The notes under the pieces are model-generated. The model had not been told where the DNA came from. It ran no database searches and saw only the letters and a program-made list of their open reading frames with translations. From contig CAURVQ010000004.1 of assembly GCA_963528625.1 (NCBI GenBank), positions 15,094 through 79,093 of the forward strand: a DNA stretch of 64,000 bases, given 5' to 3'. Origin of the DNA: CALHVR01 sp963528625 (GTDB lineage: Bacteria; Fusobacteriota; Fusobacteriia; Fusobacteriales; Leptotrichiaceae). The translations under genes were made by a program, and so were the position numbers. This document shows, piece by piece, positions 17,425-27,141 of the stretch (its first letter is position 1; every line of letters starts with the position of its first letter).

Positions 17425-18555
17425 CTACACTATTATTCTTTCAATATCTTTATTAAATTTTGTTAAAATATCGTCTTGAATTGTATTTGCCCATCGTGCC
17501 ATCTGTTGAAGTGTTATTTCATAATCTTTATCTTTTCCTAAAATAGTTACTCTATCGTCTACTTTTACATTATTTATATCTGTAATATCAACAATTATCA
17601 TATCCATACAAACTTCTCCAAGAATTTTAGCCTTTTTACCATTAATAAGTATAAATGCATCACTATTTTCTATTTGTTTTTGTAATCCATGTGCATATCC
17701 TACTGGAATTATAGCTACTTTAGTATCTCTTTTTACTATTCCTTTATTCCCATATGATACTTGTTCTCCATTTTTAACCTCTCTTATACAAATCACTTTT
17801 GAAATTAAGCTCACAGTTTGAGATAATCCAATATTTTCTAATAACGGCTCCATTCCATAAAGTGCCATCCCTATTCTTGCGAAATCATAATTATACTTTT
17901 TATCGTATTTAAACAATAACGGACTTGCTTGTAAATGTCTAAATTTATATTTTATACCATTTTCAGTTAATTTTTTTAATATCTTTTCATATAATTCTAC
18001 TTGTTTTGTTACATCTTTTTCATTTTCAATATGAGCAATATGCGAATAAACACTCTTTATTTCAAATGTTATATCATCTTTTTGTAGTTTTTCTAATTTT
18101 TTTGATAAAATTGTTATTTCTTCAAAATCAAATCCTAACCTATTCATTCCTGTATTAAATTTCAAATGAAATTTAATTTTTTTCTTTAAATCAAGTTGTT
18201 TTAATTTTTCAATATATTTATCTAATTGTGCTATACTAAACAAAGTAATTTCTATCTCATTATTTACTGCTTTTTCTAAATCATTTACTTCAATATAATT
18301 TAAGCACATTATATTTAACATATTCTCATTTCCCTTTTGATTTAAAAGAAATATCTTTTGTAACAAAAGTGCCTCTTCAATGTATGCCACTGCAAAGTTA
18401 TTACATTTTTCTTTTATCAAAATCGGTAAAATGTTTGCAATTCCAAGACCATAAGCATCATCTTTTAACACCCAAATAATATTTTCATTTATTTTTTTTA
18501 TTCTCTTAAAATTTTCCAATATCTTTTCTTTATTTATTTCTAATTTTATTAACAT
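17425..18555 (-). CDS. alr: Alanine racemase
   Basis: A 376-residue fold-III PLP enzyme converting L- to D-alanine for peptidoglycan. The PLP lysine motif reads VLKDDAYGLG near residue 31 (usually K-A-D-A-Y-G-H-G, so two flanking positions differ while the Lys and Tyr remain). Further markers are RIGMALYGMEP, VSYGNKGIVKRDTKVAIIPVGYAHGL with the second catalytic Tyr, and GEVCMDMIIVD. It lies between a channel gene and the nuclease gene on the same strand. Confidence 0.9.
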   Translation of the reverse strand: MLIKLEINKEKILENFKRIKKINENIIWVLKDDAYGLGIANILPILIKEKCNNFAVAYIEEALLLQKIFLLNQKGNENMLNIMCLNYIEVNDLEKAVNNEIEITLFSIAQLDKYIEKLKQLDLKKKIKFHLKFNTGMNRLGFDFEEITILSKKLEKLQKDDITFEIKSVYSHIAHIENEKDVTKQVELYEKILKKLTENGIKYKFRHLQASPLLFKYDKKYNYDFARIGMALYGMEPLLENIGLSQTVSLISKVICIREVKNGEQVSYGNKGIVKRDTKVAIIPVGYAHGLQKQIENSDAFILINGKKAKILGEVCMDMIIVDITDINNVKVDDRVTILGKDKDYEITLQQMARWANTIQDDILTKFNKDIERIIV

Positions 18556-18599
18556 TTTTTTACCTTTTATTTTATTAATTAAGTAAGCAAAATTTATTT

Positions 18600-19358
18600 T
18601 TAATCTTTTTTATTCATATACCATAACGATAAAGCTATTACAATTCCACCTCCAACAAAGTTCCCTATTGTTGCAAATGTAAAATTATGAATTATTCCAG
18701 CGATTGTTGTATGAGTATGCCCCATCATTAAAGATAATGGCAAGTAAAGCATATTTGCTACAACGTGATCATACCCTAAAACTATAAATAACATTATTGG
18801 GAACCAAATTCCAAAAATTTTAGAAATCCCATCTTTTGCCATATATCCTAAAAGACTTGCTCCTGATACTAAAACATTACATAAAATTCCTTTTAAAAAT
18901 ATATCATATCCGCTTGCTTCTATTTTATGATGAGCTACTGCTTCTAATAATTCTTGACCACTTTGTCCTAAAGTTCCAGTTTTAAATGTTATATACGCTA
19001 CAAAAATTGATCCTATCAAATTAAATATCCAAACAATTACCAAAACTCTTAACATATTAAATATTGAATATTTTTTTTCAACTAATCCTACTGTCATCAT
19101 ACAGTTACTTGTAAATAATTCAAGATGTAATAATACTATTGAAATTAATCCCACTGGAAAAACTGAAGCCCCAATAAATTTTGCTACTCCTGCATTCAAT
19201 TTATATAAGTCAGCTGAAACTAATATATTTCCAACTGATCCAAACGCTATAAACATTCCTGCTAAAATTGCTGCAAGTGCTAATTTCCCAAATGGTTTTA
19301 CAATCCTTTTTTCTCCTGCATGCGATACATAATCCACTAATTCTCCTAATGTTTTCAT
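18600..19358 (-). CDS. Formate/nitrite transporter family channel
   Basis: A 252-residue inner-membrane protein of the FocA/NirC family with six hydrophobic helices. Typical segments are KLALAAILAGMFIAFG near residue 25, LFTSNCMMTVG near residue 82 (the broken TM2 Omega-loop region) and FVGGGIVIALSLWYM at the end. It forms pentameric channels for formate, nitrite or similar monovalent anions; the anion cannot be told here. It follows a nucleoside hydrolase gene. The Shine-Dalgarno is separated from the ATG by a short hairpin. Confidence 0.88.
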   Translation of the reverse strand: MKTLGELVDYVSHAGEKRIVKPFGKLALAAILAGMFIAFGSVGNILVSADLYKLNAGVAKFIGASVFPVGLISIVLLHLELFTSNCMMTVGLVEKKYSIFNMLRVLVIVWIFNLIGSIFVAYITFKTGTLGQSGQELLEAVAHHKIEASGYDIFLKGILCNVLVSGASLLGYMAKDGISKIFGIWFPIMLFIVLGYDHVVANMLYLPLSLMMGHTHTTIAGIIHNFTFATIGNFVGGGIVIALSLWYMNKKD

Positions 19359-19368
19359 AACTTTAAGC

Positions 19369-19393
19369 GTATAGATATTCTATACTCTCCTTT
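19369..19393 (-). promoter_or_regulatory. Shine-Dalgarno plus hairpin before the FocA-type gene
   Basis: Minus-strand AAAGGAGA (19393-19386) is followed immediately by GTATAG-AATAT-CTATAC (19385-19369), a six-base-pair hairpin, and only then by ten bases and the ATG at 19358. Folding of the hairpin would bring the ribosome site to normal distance. This is a structural inference. Confidence 0.4.
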
Positions 19394-19398
19394 CATTC

Positions 19399-20343
19399 TT
19401 ATTTTTTAGCCAATTCTGTTATATATTCAAAAAATGCATCTCTATCAGCATAATAAACTAAATCTACTGGACGACCATTTTCTTTTTTAATCGTTCTCCC
19501 TTGACTTGCACCTTCTGTAATTACATCACTAAATACAACCTCTCTTTTTACTAAGTCTTCTTTACCAAATGATGCTGTTGTCAATACATCCCATAAAAAA
19601 TAAGTTGAATTTGTAACATAATGTGTTAAAGGAGGAACTGCTGCATAACTTTGTCCTAAAAAATCAACTCCTTCATTTTTTCTTTGACTTGCCCACATAT
19701 CTCTTATATCCATTGTAAGTGGTACCATGTTAGTGCTTTCAAGTGCAACTAATTCAATTTTTATATTACTATCCCAAACTCTTTTTGCTGCATACGGATC
19801 CCAGTAAACATTCCATTCAGCAGTACCGTCATGTTCTGGTTCTTCAACATTTCCTTGTTCCAAAAATGTTCCTCCCATCCAGTAAAGTTTATTTATTTTA
19901 TCTTCAATAGAACTATCAATGTCTAAGGCACGAGCTAAGTCAGTTAAAGGCCCAACAAATACTAAATCTATTTTTTCATCACTTTCTCTTAATACTTTCA
20001 AAATATCCTCATGTGCTTTAATCGTTGCTTCTTCCACTGTCAATGGTTTTATCTCATTTAGAATTGGTAAAGCATCTACAACAAATGCATGCATTCTCCA
20101 ATCTTTTGGAAAAGGATTTACTGCTCTTGAATCTGATAATGCTACTTTTATTTTTTTATCTTTCTCATTTCCAAATTTTTCTATTATTTTTCTACTTGCT
20201 GACACTGCTGGTTGTAAATAACAATCTGCTTCAATTACACTAACTCCAACAAGTTCCACATCCTCCATTTTTAATATTAAATATAACGAAATTAAGTCGT
20301 CAACTCCTCCATCGTGATTTAAGTACACTTTTCTTTTACTCAT
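19399..20343 (-). CDS. Inosine/uridine-preferring nucleoside hydrolase
   Basis: A 314-residue nucleoside hydrolase that splits nucleosides to base and ribose for salvage. The calcium-binding N-terminus reads LNHDGGVDDLISL (residues 7-19; the usual first D of DxDxxxDD is N). LVFVGPLTDLARAL near residue 125 and TAEWNVYWDPYAA near residue 175 match the family's mid-domain motifs. No signal peptide, so cytosolic. AAAGGAAG precedes the ATG. Confidence 0.88.
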   Translation of the reverse strand: MSKRKVYLNHDGGVDDLISLYLILKMEDVELVGVSVIEADCYLQPAVSASRKIIEKFGNEKDKKIKVALSDSRAVNPFPKDWRMHAFVVDALPILNEIKPLTVEEATIKAHEDILKVLRESDEKIDLVFVGPLTDLARALDIDSSIEDKINKLYWMGGTFLEQGNVEEPEHDGTAEWNVYWDPYAAKRVWDSNIKIELVALESTNMVPLTMDIRDMWASQRKNEGVDFLGQSYAAVPPLTHYVTNSTYFLWDVLTTASFGKEDLVKREVVFSDVITEGASQGRTIKKENGRPVDLVYYADRDAFFEYITELAKK

Positions 20344-20439
20344 TTTACTTCCTTTCTTATTATCTTTTTTAATTTATATTTTTATTATAATTTTATAATC
20401 TTTTTTATAAAATCTATTTTTTTGCTTTAAATTACTATT

Positions 20440-21627
20440 TTACGATAATCTATTTTTAAAATCTTCATATTTGAATTCTCTTATAACTTTAAGTCCTTCT
20501 TTTTCTGTGTAAACTGCTAATGCTGGAAGATTTATTCCATTAAAAGTATTCGTTTTTACCATACTATAATGTGCCATATCCGTAAAAATTAATTTATCTC
20601 CTACTTTTACAGCTTCATCAAATGAATAATCCCCTATTATATCTCCTGCAAGACATGTAGGACCTCCAAGTCTATATGTATATTTCTTTTCATTTGGTAA
20701 AGCTGATCCAAATATATATGGTCTATATGGCATTTCAATTACATCTGGCATGTGGCATGAAGCTGAAGTATCTAAAAGTAAAATTTCCATTTCATTTTTT
20801 GTAATATCTAAAACTTCAGACACTAAAAAACCTGTATTCAATGCAACAGCTTCTCCTGGCTCTAAATATACTTCAACATTATAAGTTTCTTTTATATGAT
20901 TTATACATTTTATTAATTTTTCAACATCATAATCTTTACGAGTTATATGATGTCCACCACCAAAATTTACCCATTTCATATTATGCAAATATTTCCCAAA
21001 TTTTTCTTCAAATACTTTTAATACATTTTCTAAAGCGTCCGAGTTTTGTTCACACAAAGCATGAAAATGTAGCCCTTCTATCCCTTCCAATTTATCTTCC
21101 TCAAAATTAACTATCGTCACACCAAATCTTGAGTATCTTCCAGCTGGATTATAAATTTCTGTCTCAACTTCTGAAAATTCAGGATTTACCCTTAACCCAC
21201 AACTTATTTTTTTATTTAATTCTTTTTCTTTTTGAGCTACTTTTTCTTTAAATTTATCCCATTGTCTAAAACTATTAAATACGATATGATTTGTAATCTC
21301 TAATATTTCATCAATTTCATCATCTCTAAAAGCAGGATTAAAAATATGTGTTTCAATTTTTTTCTTATTAAATTTTTTCTCCATTTCCTCGTAACCAAGT
21401 CTAGCTTCAAACAGTGAGCTTGCTGTCGTCCCATCTAAAAAATGTCCAATTAACGGATAAAAATAAAACATTGAAAATCCTTTTTGTGCTAACAATATTT
21501 TACACCCCGTTCTTTCTTTCACTCCTTTTAATATATTCAAATTTCTTTTTAATAATCTCTCATCAACTACAAAAGCTGGCGTCGGTAAATTAGTTATATC
21601 TATATCTATATATTTATTTTTTGACAC
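20440..21627 (-). CDS. nspC: Carboxynorspermidine/carboxyspermidine decarboxylase
   Basis: A 395-residue fold-III PLP decarboxylase that removes CO2 from carboxyspermidine or carboxynorspermidine, the last step of the alternative polyamine route. Markers are KILLAQKGFSMFYFYP with the PLP Lys near residue 50, GLHFHALCEQN, WVNFGGGHHITRKDYD near residue 220, and SASCHMPDVIEMPYRP. It starts at GTG with AGGAGGAG upstream. The dehydrogenase partner is in the polyamine operon about 4.3 kb upstream, separated by an AraC regulator and an autotransporter. Confidence 0.92.
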   Translation of the reverse strand: MSKNKYIDIDITNLPTPAFVVDERLLKRNLNILKGVKERTGCKILLAQKGFSMFYFYPLIGHFLDGTTASSLFEARLGYEEMEKKFNKKKIETHIFNPAFRDDEIDEILEITNHIVFNSFRQWDKFKEKVAQKEKELNKKISCGLRVNPEFSEVETEIYNPAGRYSRFGVTIVNFEEDKLEGIEGLHFHALCEQNSDALENVLKVFEEKFGKYLHNMKWVNFGGGHHITRKDYDVEKLIKCINHIKETYNVEVYLEPGEAVALNTGFLVSEVLDITKNEMEILLLDTSASCHMPDVIEMPYRPYIFGSALPNEKKYTYRLGGPTCLAGDIIGDYSFDEAVKVGDKLIFTDMAHYSMVKTNTFNGINLPALAVYTEKEGLKVIREFKYEDFKNRLS

Positions 21628-21708
21628 TTTCTCCTCCTATATTTTTTTATATTATATCATAAATTTTAACATAATTTTATCATATTTTTGAAAATATACC
21701 AAAAAAAC

Positions 21709-21748
21709 TAAAAAAGTACAACCTAGTTTAAATACTAATGTTGTACTT
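21709..21748 (-). terminator. Terminator after the autotransporter gene
   Basis: AAGTACAAC (21748-21740) pairs with GTTGTACTT (21722-21714) on the minus strand, followed by TTTTT, about 12 bases after the stop codon. Confidence 0.8.
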
Positions 21749-21759
21749 CAGTAAATTTT

Positions 21760-24693
21760 CTAAAATATTATTCTAAATCCTGTTGTAAATATACTATTTC
21801 TATCTTTTTTTATATTTATTTTATTTTCATAATTTAAGTAAAGTTCAAAATTTTTACTTAATTCAATCGTACTTCCAACACCTAAGAAAATACTATCTTT
21901 AGCTAATTCTATGCCTTTTACAGTAATTTTTGCATTAGAAATTCCATTATAATTTGCTTCAAATTTTAACTTTTCATCATTTAATGCTTTTTTATAAGTT
22001 CCATATCCATAAAATTTTAATTTTTTATTAAAAATATTTGTTTTATTTTCAATTCTTGTCCCAAACAAAATTGCATTTTGTCTATATATTTCCATATTTG
22101 AAGTCAATCCAAAATTGCTATTTTCTTCTTTAAATTTATTTCTTATAACTTTATCATACGAAAAACCAATATAAGGACTTATAAATAAATTATTTTCCCC
22201 AAATTTATATCCAGCTTCCACATATGTTGAATAAATTTTATTTTTATAATTCACTTCTATTTTTTCATTTCCATTTGGTAAAATCACTTCTCTTTGAACT
22301 TTACTTGTTGTATTTCCTATTCCTACTCTTCCTTGAATATAAAACGGAACTTTTTCTCCTTCTTTTCTTCCGTAAATTGAAACTGTAATATTATCTGCTT
22401 CTAATTTACCACCAAATCTATTAAATTTTACTGTTCCTTTTGATGTTGCTGCAGAGATTCCAAAAATTATATCATTTCTTATTTTTTTATCAATTCCAAC
22501 TGCTACACCATATAATTTCATTTCTCCTTCAGCATAACCCTCTTGATGTAATCTCCCATTTGCTCCTATTCCATTTGTCCAAATACCTACTCCATTTTCA
22601 CTTTTTTCATCTTTAATAGATATAGCTGAAAGTCTATTTGATAAATCTCTATTTATAATATCTGCTTGTTTAAATGTCAACGCTTGTGCCGATCCATGTA
22701 TTTGACCAGACAGACTATCTAACGAATTACCAACATTCATACTATTCGTATTATTTTGAAAAAATGCAACTTCTTTCATTACATCTTCATTAATTTTATC
22801 TCCATTTTCCAACGACTTATCTATTCCTTTAAATAATTTTTCAACATTTTCAGCCGTATCTTTTTGCATTTTATCAGTTTTTTCTAAAGTATCTACATAT
22901 TCTTTTATATCTTTTCTTTGAACACTTAAAGAAACTTTATTATCTTTTATCGTTGATTCTGCTCTTAATAACTCAGGTCCTTGTATTTCACCAAATTCCC
23001 CTTTTATTCCGCCTTTAGCTTCAATTACATTATATTCTTGAGATCTTTCAGAAAAATATGCTCCATTTTTAAATTTAACAATACTCGCTCTATCTAACTC
23101 TGTATTACCATCTACAATTAGTGTACTCCCTAAAGTAGCAACTGTTTCAGAATTATTTGTTGCAATATAATCTCCTGTTATTCTCGCTTTCCCACTTTCT
23201 ACTTTCACAACACCATCATTTTTTACACTTTTTTTATTACCTACAACTGCTTTATCTCCTAAAATTAATGTCCCTTTTTCTTTAACTATTCCATCTTCCA
23301 CTTTTCTTGTAACAGCAATATTTGAATTAACAGATTTTTTAATTTCTAAAGTCCCATTTTCTACTACTGTTTCACCAAAATATATATTATTTCCAGCTAA
23401 AACTAATGTCCCTTTACCAGTTTTTAATAATCCTCCATCACCACTTATATCGTTACTAAAAGTATATCGACCCTCATCTGTTATATTTGCATTAAATTTA
23501 CCTTTTAATCCTGCATTAGACCTTCTTTCTCCTTCAAGTAGAATACTATCAAATTTTGCTGGTCCATTTAACGCCTTCATTTCATTCAAATATCCCCAAC
23601 CAAATTTTGAATCTACACCCGATTCTCCAATATCATCTGCTGTTGTCAATATTGTTTGTTGTATTTCGTGTCCTGTCATCCACGGATATTTTTCTTTTAT
23701 TTTCGCTGCTGTTGCTGTTACTCTTGGAGCTGCGAATGAAGATCCATAACCATAACATTTATTTTTATAACAATAACTTCCATTTGCTGCAATAGTCCAA
23801 TATTTTGATCCACCAGCCCAAGCTAAATGAGGTTCATATTCTGTTCTATCTTCTCTTACACCAACTACTGCAATCCACCCTTTATGTAAACTAGATATAT
23901 ATTTAGGTAATCCAGCTTCAATAGAAGTTTCCATCCAAGTTTTCCCTTTTGTCGTATTCCCAGCAGCCCAAACAAATAAAGAACCTTCTTCTACAGAATC
24001 AGTATAAAATTTTAAAAGTTCATCTACTCTTCTTTCATTTTCTGTATCTAAAATATAATTTTCTTTTACCGTTCTCATGTATGCTTTTAATGCTTGTTTA
24101 TATTTTCCATTTTCATATTCTTCCAATTTTTTCCCACTTGTATTTCCAAATGATTGATTATAAATTCTCACTCCAGCTTTTTGCATTCTCTTATAATTTT
24201 CTATATCTATTGAAATTCCACTTCCATCTTTTATACTCATCGCATAAAGTTCTGCTTCATTTGCTCCTTTAAGACTTTTCCCACCAATAATTATTCCAAC
24301 TATTAGTCCGTGATTATCTTTCCAATCATCATTTTTATCAACATTTTCTATATATCTATTTCCATTGTCATATGTGTGAAGTCTATCTCCAAATTCCTCA
24401 TCTTTTATATCTTTATAATTTCTTTCATATCCACCAAATTCAGTTGTTTTTTTATTATCCGATAAGAAATCCATATCTAAAATTCCAATTTTTACATTTT
24501 TCCCCTTATATTCCTCTGATTGTTTATCTTTATTAATTTTTGTACCATATATATTTTTTCTATATTCTAAATTTTTTCCTAAATTAGTACTTCTTTCTTT
24601 TATCGGAAGCGTCGCTCCACCACCACAGCTTATAATGAATGATAATACTCCCATAATTAAAATACTTTTTTTATATCTTTTTTTCTTTATCAT
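21760..24693 (-). CDS. Subtilisin-like (S8) serine protease autotransporter
   Basis: A 977-residue type Va secreted protease. The N-terminus is a lipoprotein-like signal (lipobox before Cys23, IISCGGG). The S8 domain has Asp in KIGILDMDF (about 72), His in DNHGLIVG (about 127) and Ser in GSSFAAPRV (about 319), so the triad is complete. A beta-helical passenger repeat follows (GKGTLVLAGNN, residues 425-470), then a linker and a 12-strand-type barrel from about residue 700 ending in Phe (TTGFRIIF). Similar to fusolisin-like proteases of fusobacteria, which cleave host proteins. It follows an AraC-type regulator gene and has its own terminator. Confidence 0.92.
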   Translation of the reverse strand: MIKKKRYKKSILIMGVLSFIISCGGGATLPIKERSTNLGKNLEYRKNIYGTKINKDKQSEEYKGKNVKIGILDMDFLSDNKKTTEFGGYERNYKDIKDEEFGDRLHTYDNGNRYIENVDKNDDWKDNHGLIVGIIIGGKSLKGANEAELYAMSIKDGSGISIDIENYKRMQKAGVRIYNQSFGNTSGKKLEEYENGKYKQALKAYMRTVKENYILDTENERRVDELLKFYTDSVEEGSLFVWAAGNTTKGKTWMETSIEAGLPKYISSLHKGWIAVVGVREDRTEYEPHLAWAGGSKYWTIAANGSYCYKNKCYGYGSSFAAPRVTATAAKIKEKYPWMTGHEIQQTILTTADDIGESGVDSKFGWGYLNEMKALNGPAKFDSILLEGERRSNAGLKGKFNANITDEGRYTFSNDISGDGGLLKTGKGTLVLAGNNIYFGETVVENGTLEIKKSVNSNIAVTRKVEDGIVKEKGTLILGDKAVVGNKKSVKNDGVVKVESGKARITGDYIATNNSETVATLGSTLIVDGNTELDRASIVKFKNGAYFSERSQEYNVIEAKGGIKGEFGEIQGPELLRAESTIKDNKVSLSVQRKDIKEYVDTLEKTDKMQKDTAENVEKLFKGIDKSLENGDKINEDVMKEVAFFQNNTNSMNVGNSLDSLSGQIHGSAQALTFKQADIINRDLSNRLSAISIKDEKSENGVGIWTNGIGANGRLHQEGYAEGEMKLYGVAVGIDKKIRNDIIFGISAATSKGTVKFNRFGGKLEADNITVSIYGRKEGEKVPFYIQGRVGIGNTTSKVQREVILPNGNEKIEVNYKNKIYSTYVEAGYKFGENNLFISPYIGFSYDKVIRNKFKEENSNFGLTSNMEIYRQNAILFGTRIENKTNIFNKKLKFYGYGTYKKALNDEKLKFEANYNGISNAKITVKGIELAKDSIFLGVGSTIELSKNFELYLNYENKINIKKDRNSIFTTGFRIIF

Positions 24694-24798
24694 TAATTTT
24701 ATCTCCTATTTTTAATCTCACATAGTATATCAATTATGTTTTTTATTATCTACCTCATTTTTTAATAGCCCTTTTTTTAAATTTTAACAATATTAATT

Positions 24799-25803
24799 TT
24801 ATTTTAATATTTCATTTTTAAATTTACTTGGCAATATTCCATAATATTTTTTGAAAACTTGACTAAATTTACTCGGATTTTCATATCCCACTGCATAAGA
24901 TATATCTAAAATATTTTTATTACCTTGTTCTAAAAGAATTTTCGCATATTGCATTTTTATTTTTATAATATATTGTGACACTGTTATTTTTTCCACCGTT
25001 TTAAACATTTTTTGTAATTGATAATTACTAAGTCCAACCAAATTACAAATTTCTTTTATTTTCGGCATATTTTCAAAATTTGATTCCTCTATAATTTTTT
25101 TTATTTCATAAATTTTCTTTTCTACATTTACATTTTCTCGTTGATTTTCAAGACTTTTAACCGGTAATTCTAAAATTATAAGTATTAGTTTGAATACTTG
25201 CATTTTAAATATAAAATACTCTTCCACATTTGCTATTTTAGATTTATATATATTTTTTGAAAGAACTTCTATCTTTGAATCCAATTTTCCTAAATAAAAT
25301 AATTTTTCATCTAAAATATTAAAAATTTTATTATTCCAATTAAAAATCGTTTCTTTATCCATTGATTTTTTTAAGTTTTTCTCAAATTTATCTGTATAAA
25401 CATTTATTGTCAAAGTTTCAAGATTATTACTTTCAAAAACAGATTTTTTAATATTGCCCGTAACTCTATAAATTATTATATCTCCCTTTTCTACTTCTAA
25501 TTTTCTATTAGGTGTTATCAAACTACATTGTCCCTTTAATACCACAATTATTTTTATAATATTTGTATTAATAACCGGATTTAAGTATTCCATCAATATT
25601 TCACCATATGTTTTTAATATTGACACTCCATATTCTTCATCCAATTTATATCTTTTAACAATACCTTTTAATACTTCTTTATTTTCTATTTTAAAAAATT
25701 TATATTCTTTTCCAATACCTTTAGATTTTTTTATTTTTTCAAATTTCCAAGAGATTTTACTTACACTTTTATAATTTGTGGCTTCATCCATATTATTTCT
25801 CAT
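24799..25803 (-). CDS. AraC family transcriptional regulator
   Basis: A 334-residue regulator. The N-terminal 220 residues form a ligand or dimer domain (a cupin-like stretch KGQCSLITPNRKLEVEKGDIIIY near residue 100). The C-terminal 100 residues hold two helix-turn-helix units: EICNLVGLSNYQLQKMF and ILDISYAVGYENPSKFSQVFKKYYG. It stands between the polyamine operon and the autotransporter gene, either of which could be its target. The ribosome site at the ATG is weak. Confidence 0.85.
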   Translation of the reverse strand: MRNNMDEATNYKSVSKISWKFEKIKKSKGIGKEYKFFKIENKEVLKGIVKRYKLDEEYGVSILKTYGEILMEYLNPVINTNIIKIIVVLKGQCSLITPNRKLEVEKGDIIIYRVTGNIKKSVFESNNLETLTINVYTDKFEKNLKKSMDKETIFNWNNKIFNILDEKLFYLGKLDSKIEVLSKNIYKSKIANVEEYFIFKMQVFKLILIILELPVKSLENQRENVNVEKKIYEIKKIIEESNFENMPKIKEICNLVGLSNYQLQKMFKTVEKITVSQYIIKIKMQYAKILLEQGNKNILDISYAVGYENPSKFSQVFKKYYGILPSKFKNEILK

Positions 25804-25810
25804 TTCTTAT

Positions 25811-25850
25811 TTAAGAAAACCGCCCCTATTTTTAAGAGTCAGTTTTTTAA
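25811..25850 (-). terminator. Probable terminator of the polyamine operon
   Basis: Minus-strand AAACTG-A-CTC pairs with GGG-G-CGGTTT (one mismatch, some G-T pairs), followed by TTCTT. It lies between the operon's last stop codon (25884) and the AraC gene. Confidence 0.5.
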
Positions 25851-25883
25851 ATATTTTTTCAATACTCTACAATTATATTAATT

Positions 25884-27098
25884 TTAATCTACTAATACAG
25901 GATTAAAATCTTCTACCCAAGGTAACCCAAATTTATTTAATGCATCCATAAATTTATCTGGATCCATTTCTTCAACATTATAAACTCCTGCTTTTTTCCA
26001 TTCTCCTGTAAGTACCATTGCCGCTCCTATCATAGCAGGTACTCCTGTCGTGTACGAAATTGCTTGTGAACTAACTTCTTTATAACATTCTTCATGATCA
26101 CAAACATTGTAAACATAGTAAGTTTTATCTTTTCCATCTTTTTTCCCTCTAAAAATGTTACCAATATTTGTTTTCCCTTTCGTTCTAGGTCCCAATGATG
26201 CTGGATCAGGCAATACTGCTTTTAAAAATTGTAATGGAACTATTTGTTGTCCTTCAAACTCTATTGGTTCAATAGATGTCATTCCTACATTTTCAAGCAC
26301 TTTTAAATGTGTTAAATAACTTTGTCCAAATGTCATAAAAAATCTAATCCTTTTTATTCCTTTTATATTTAAAGCTAAAGATTCTAATTCTTCATGGTGT
26401 AACAAGTACATATCTTTTTCTCCAATTTGCGGAAAATTATATACTCTTTTTATTTCCATAGGTTCCGTTTCTATCCATTTTCCATTTTCCCAATAACTTC
26501 CATTAGCTGTAACTTCTCTTATATTTATTTCTGGATTAAAATTTGTTGCAAATGGATATCCGTGATCTCCAGCATTAGCATCTAAAATATCAATATAATT
26601 AATTTCATCAAAGTGATGTTTTTGTGCATAAGCTGAAAATACTCCTGTCACTCCGGGATCAAACCCACAACCCAATATCGCTGTAATTCCTGCTTTTTCA
26701 AATTTTTCTCTATATTCCCATTGCCATTTATATTCAAATTTTGCTGTATCTAAAGGCTCATAATTAGCTGTATCTAAATAATCTGTTTTTGTTTCCAAAC
26801 AAGCATCCATTATTGTTAAATCTTGATATGGTAATGCAACATTTATTACAATATCTGGCTTATATTCATTAATTAATTTTACTAATTCTGGAACATTATC
26901 AGCATCTACTTTAGCTGTTTCTATAGCAATTCTCCCTGCATATTTACTTTTTTCTATTTTTTCTTTTATTGCATCACATTTTGATTTTGTTCTACTTGCA
27001 ATCATTATTGAACTAAACACTTCAGAATTTTCTGCACACTTGTGACACACCACATTTGATACTCCACCTGCTCCAATTATTAACGCTCTTTTTCCCAT
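25884..27098 (-). CDS. Carboxynorspermidine/carboxyspermidine dehydrogenase
   Basis: A 404-residue saccharopine-dehydrogenase-family protein with an NAD(P)-binding GAGGVSNVVCHKC at residue 9 and the extended IDTANYEPLDTA and GCGFDPGVTGVFSAYA segments typical of this enzyme. It condenses aspartate semialdehyde with putrescine or diaminopropane to the carboxy-polyamine that NspC then decarboxylates. It is the last gene of the polyamine operon, with AGGAGG before the ATG. The preferred diamine is not readable from sequence. Confidence 0.88.
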   Translation of the reverse strand: MGKRALIIGAGGVSNVVCHKCAENSEVFSSIMIASRTKSKCDAIKEKIEKSKYAGRIAIETAKVDADNVPELVKLINEYKPDIVINVALPYQDLTIMDACLETKTDYLDTANYEPLDTAKFEYKWQWEYREKFEKAGITAILGCGFDPGVTGVFSAYAQKHHFDEINYIDILDANAGDHGYPFATNFNPEINIREVTANGSYWENGKWIETEPMEIKRVYNFPQIGEKDMYLLHHEELESLALNIKGIKRIRFFMTFGQSYLTHLKVLENVGMTSIEPIEFEGQQIVPLQFLKAVLPDPASLGPRTKGKTNIGNIFRGKKDGKDKTYYVYNVCDHEECYKEVSSQAISYTTGVPAMIGAAMVLTGEWKKAGVYNVEEMDPDKFMDALNKFGLPWVEDFNPVLVD

Positions 27099-27141
27099 TT
27101 TTACCTCCTAAATTTATTTGATTTTATTTTATTTTCAAAAA

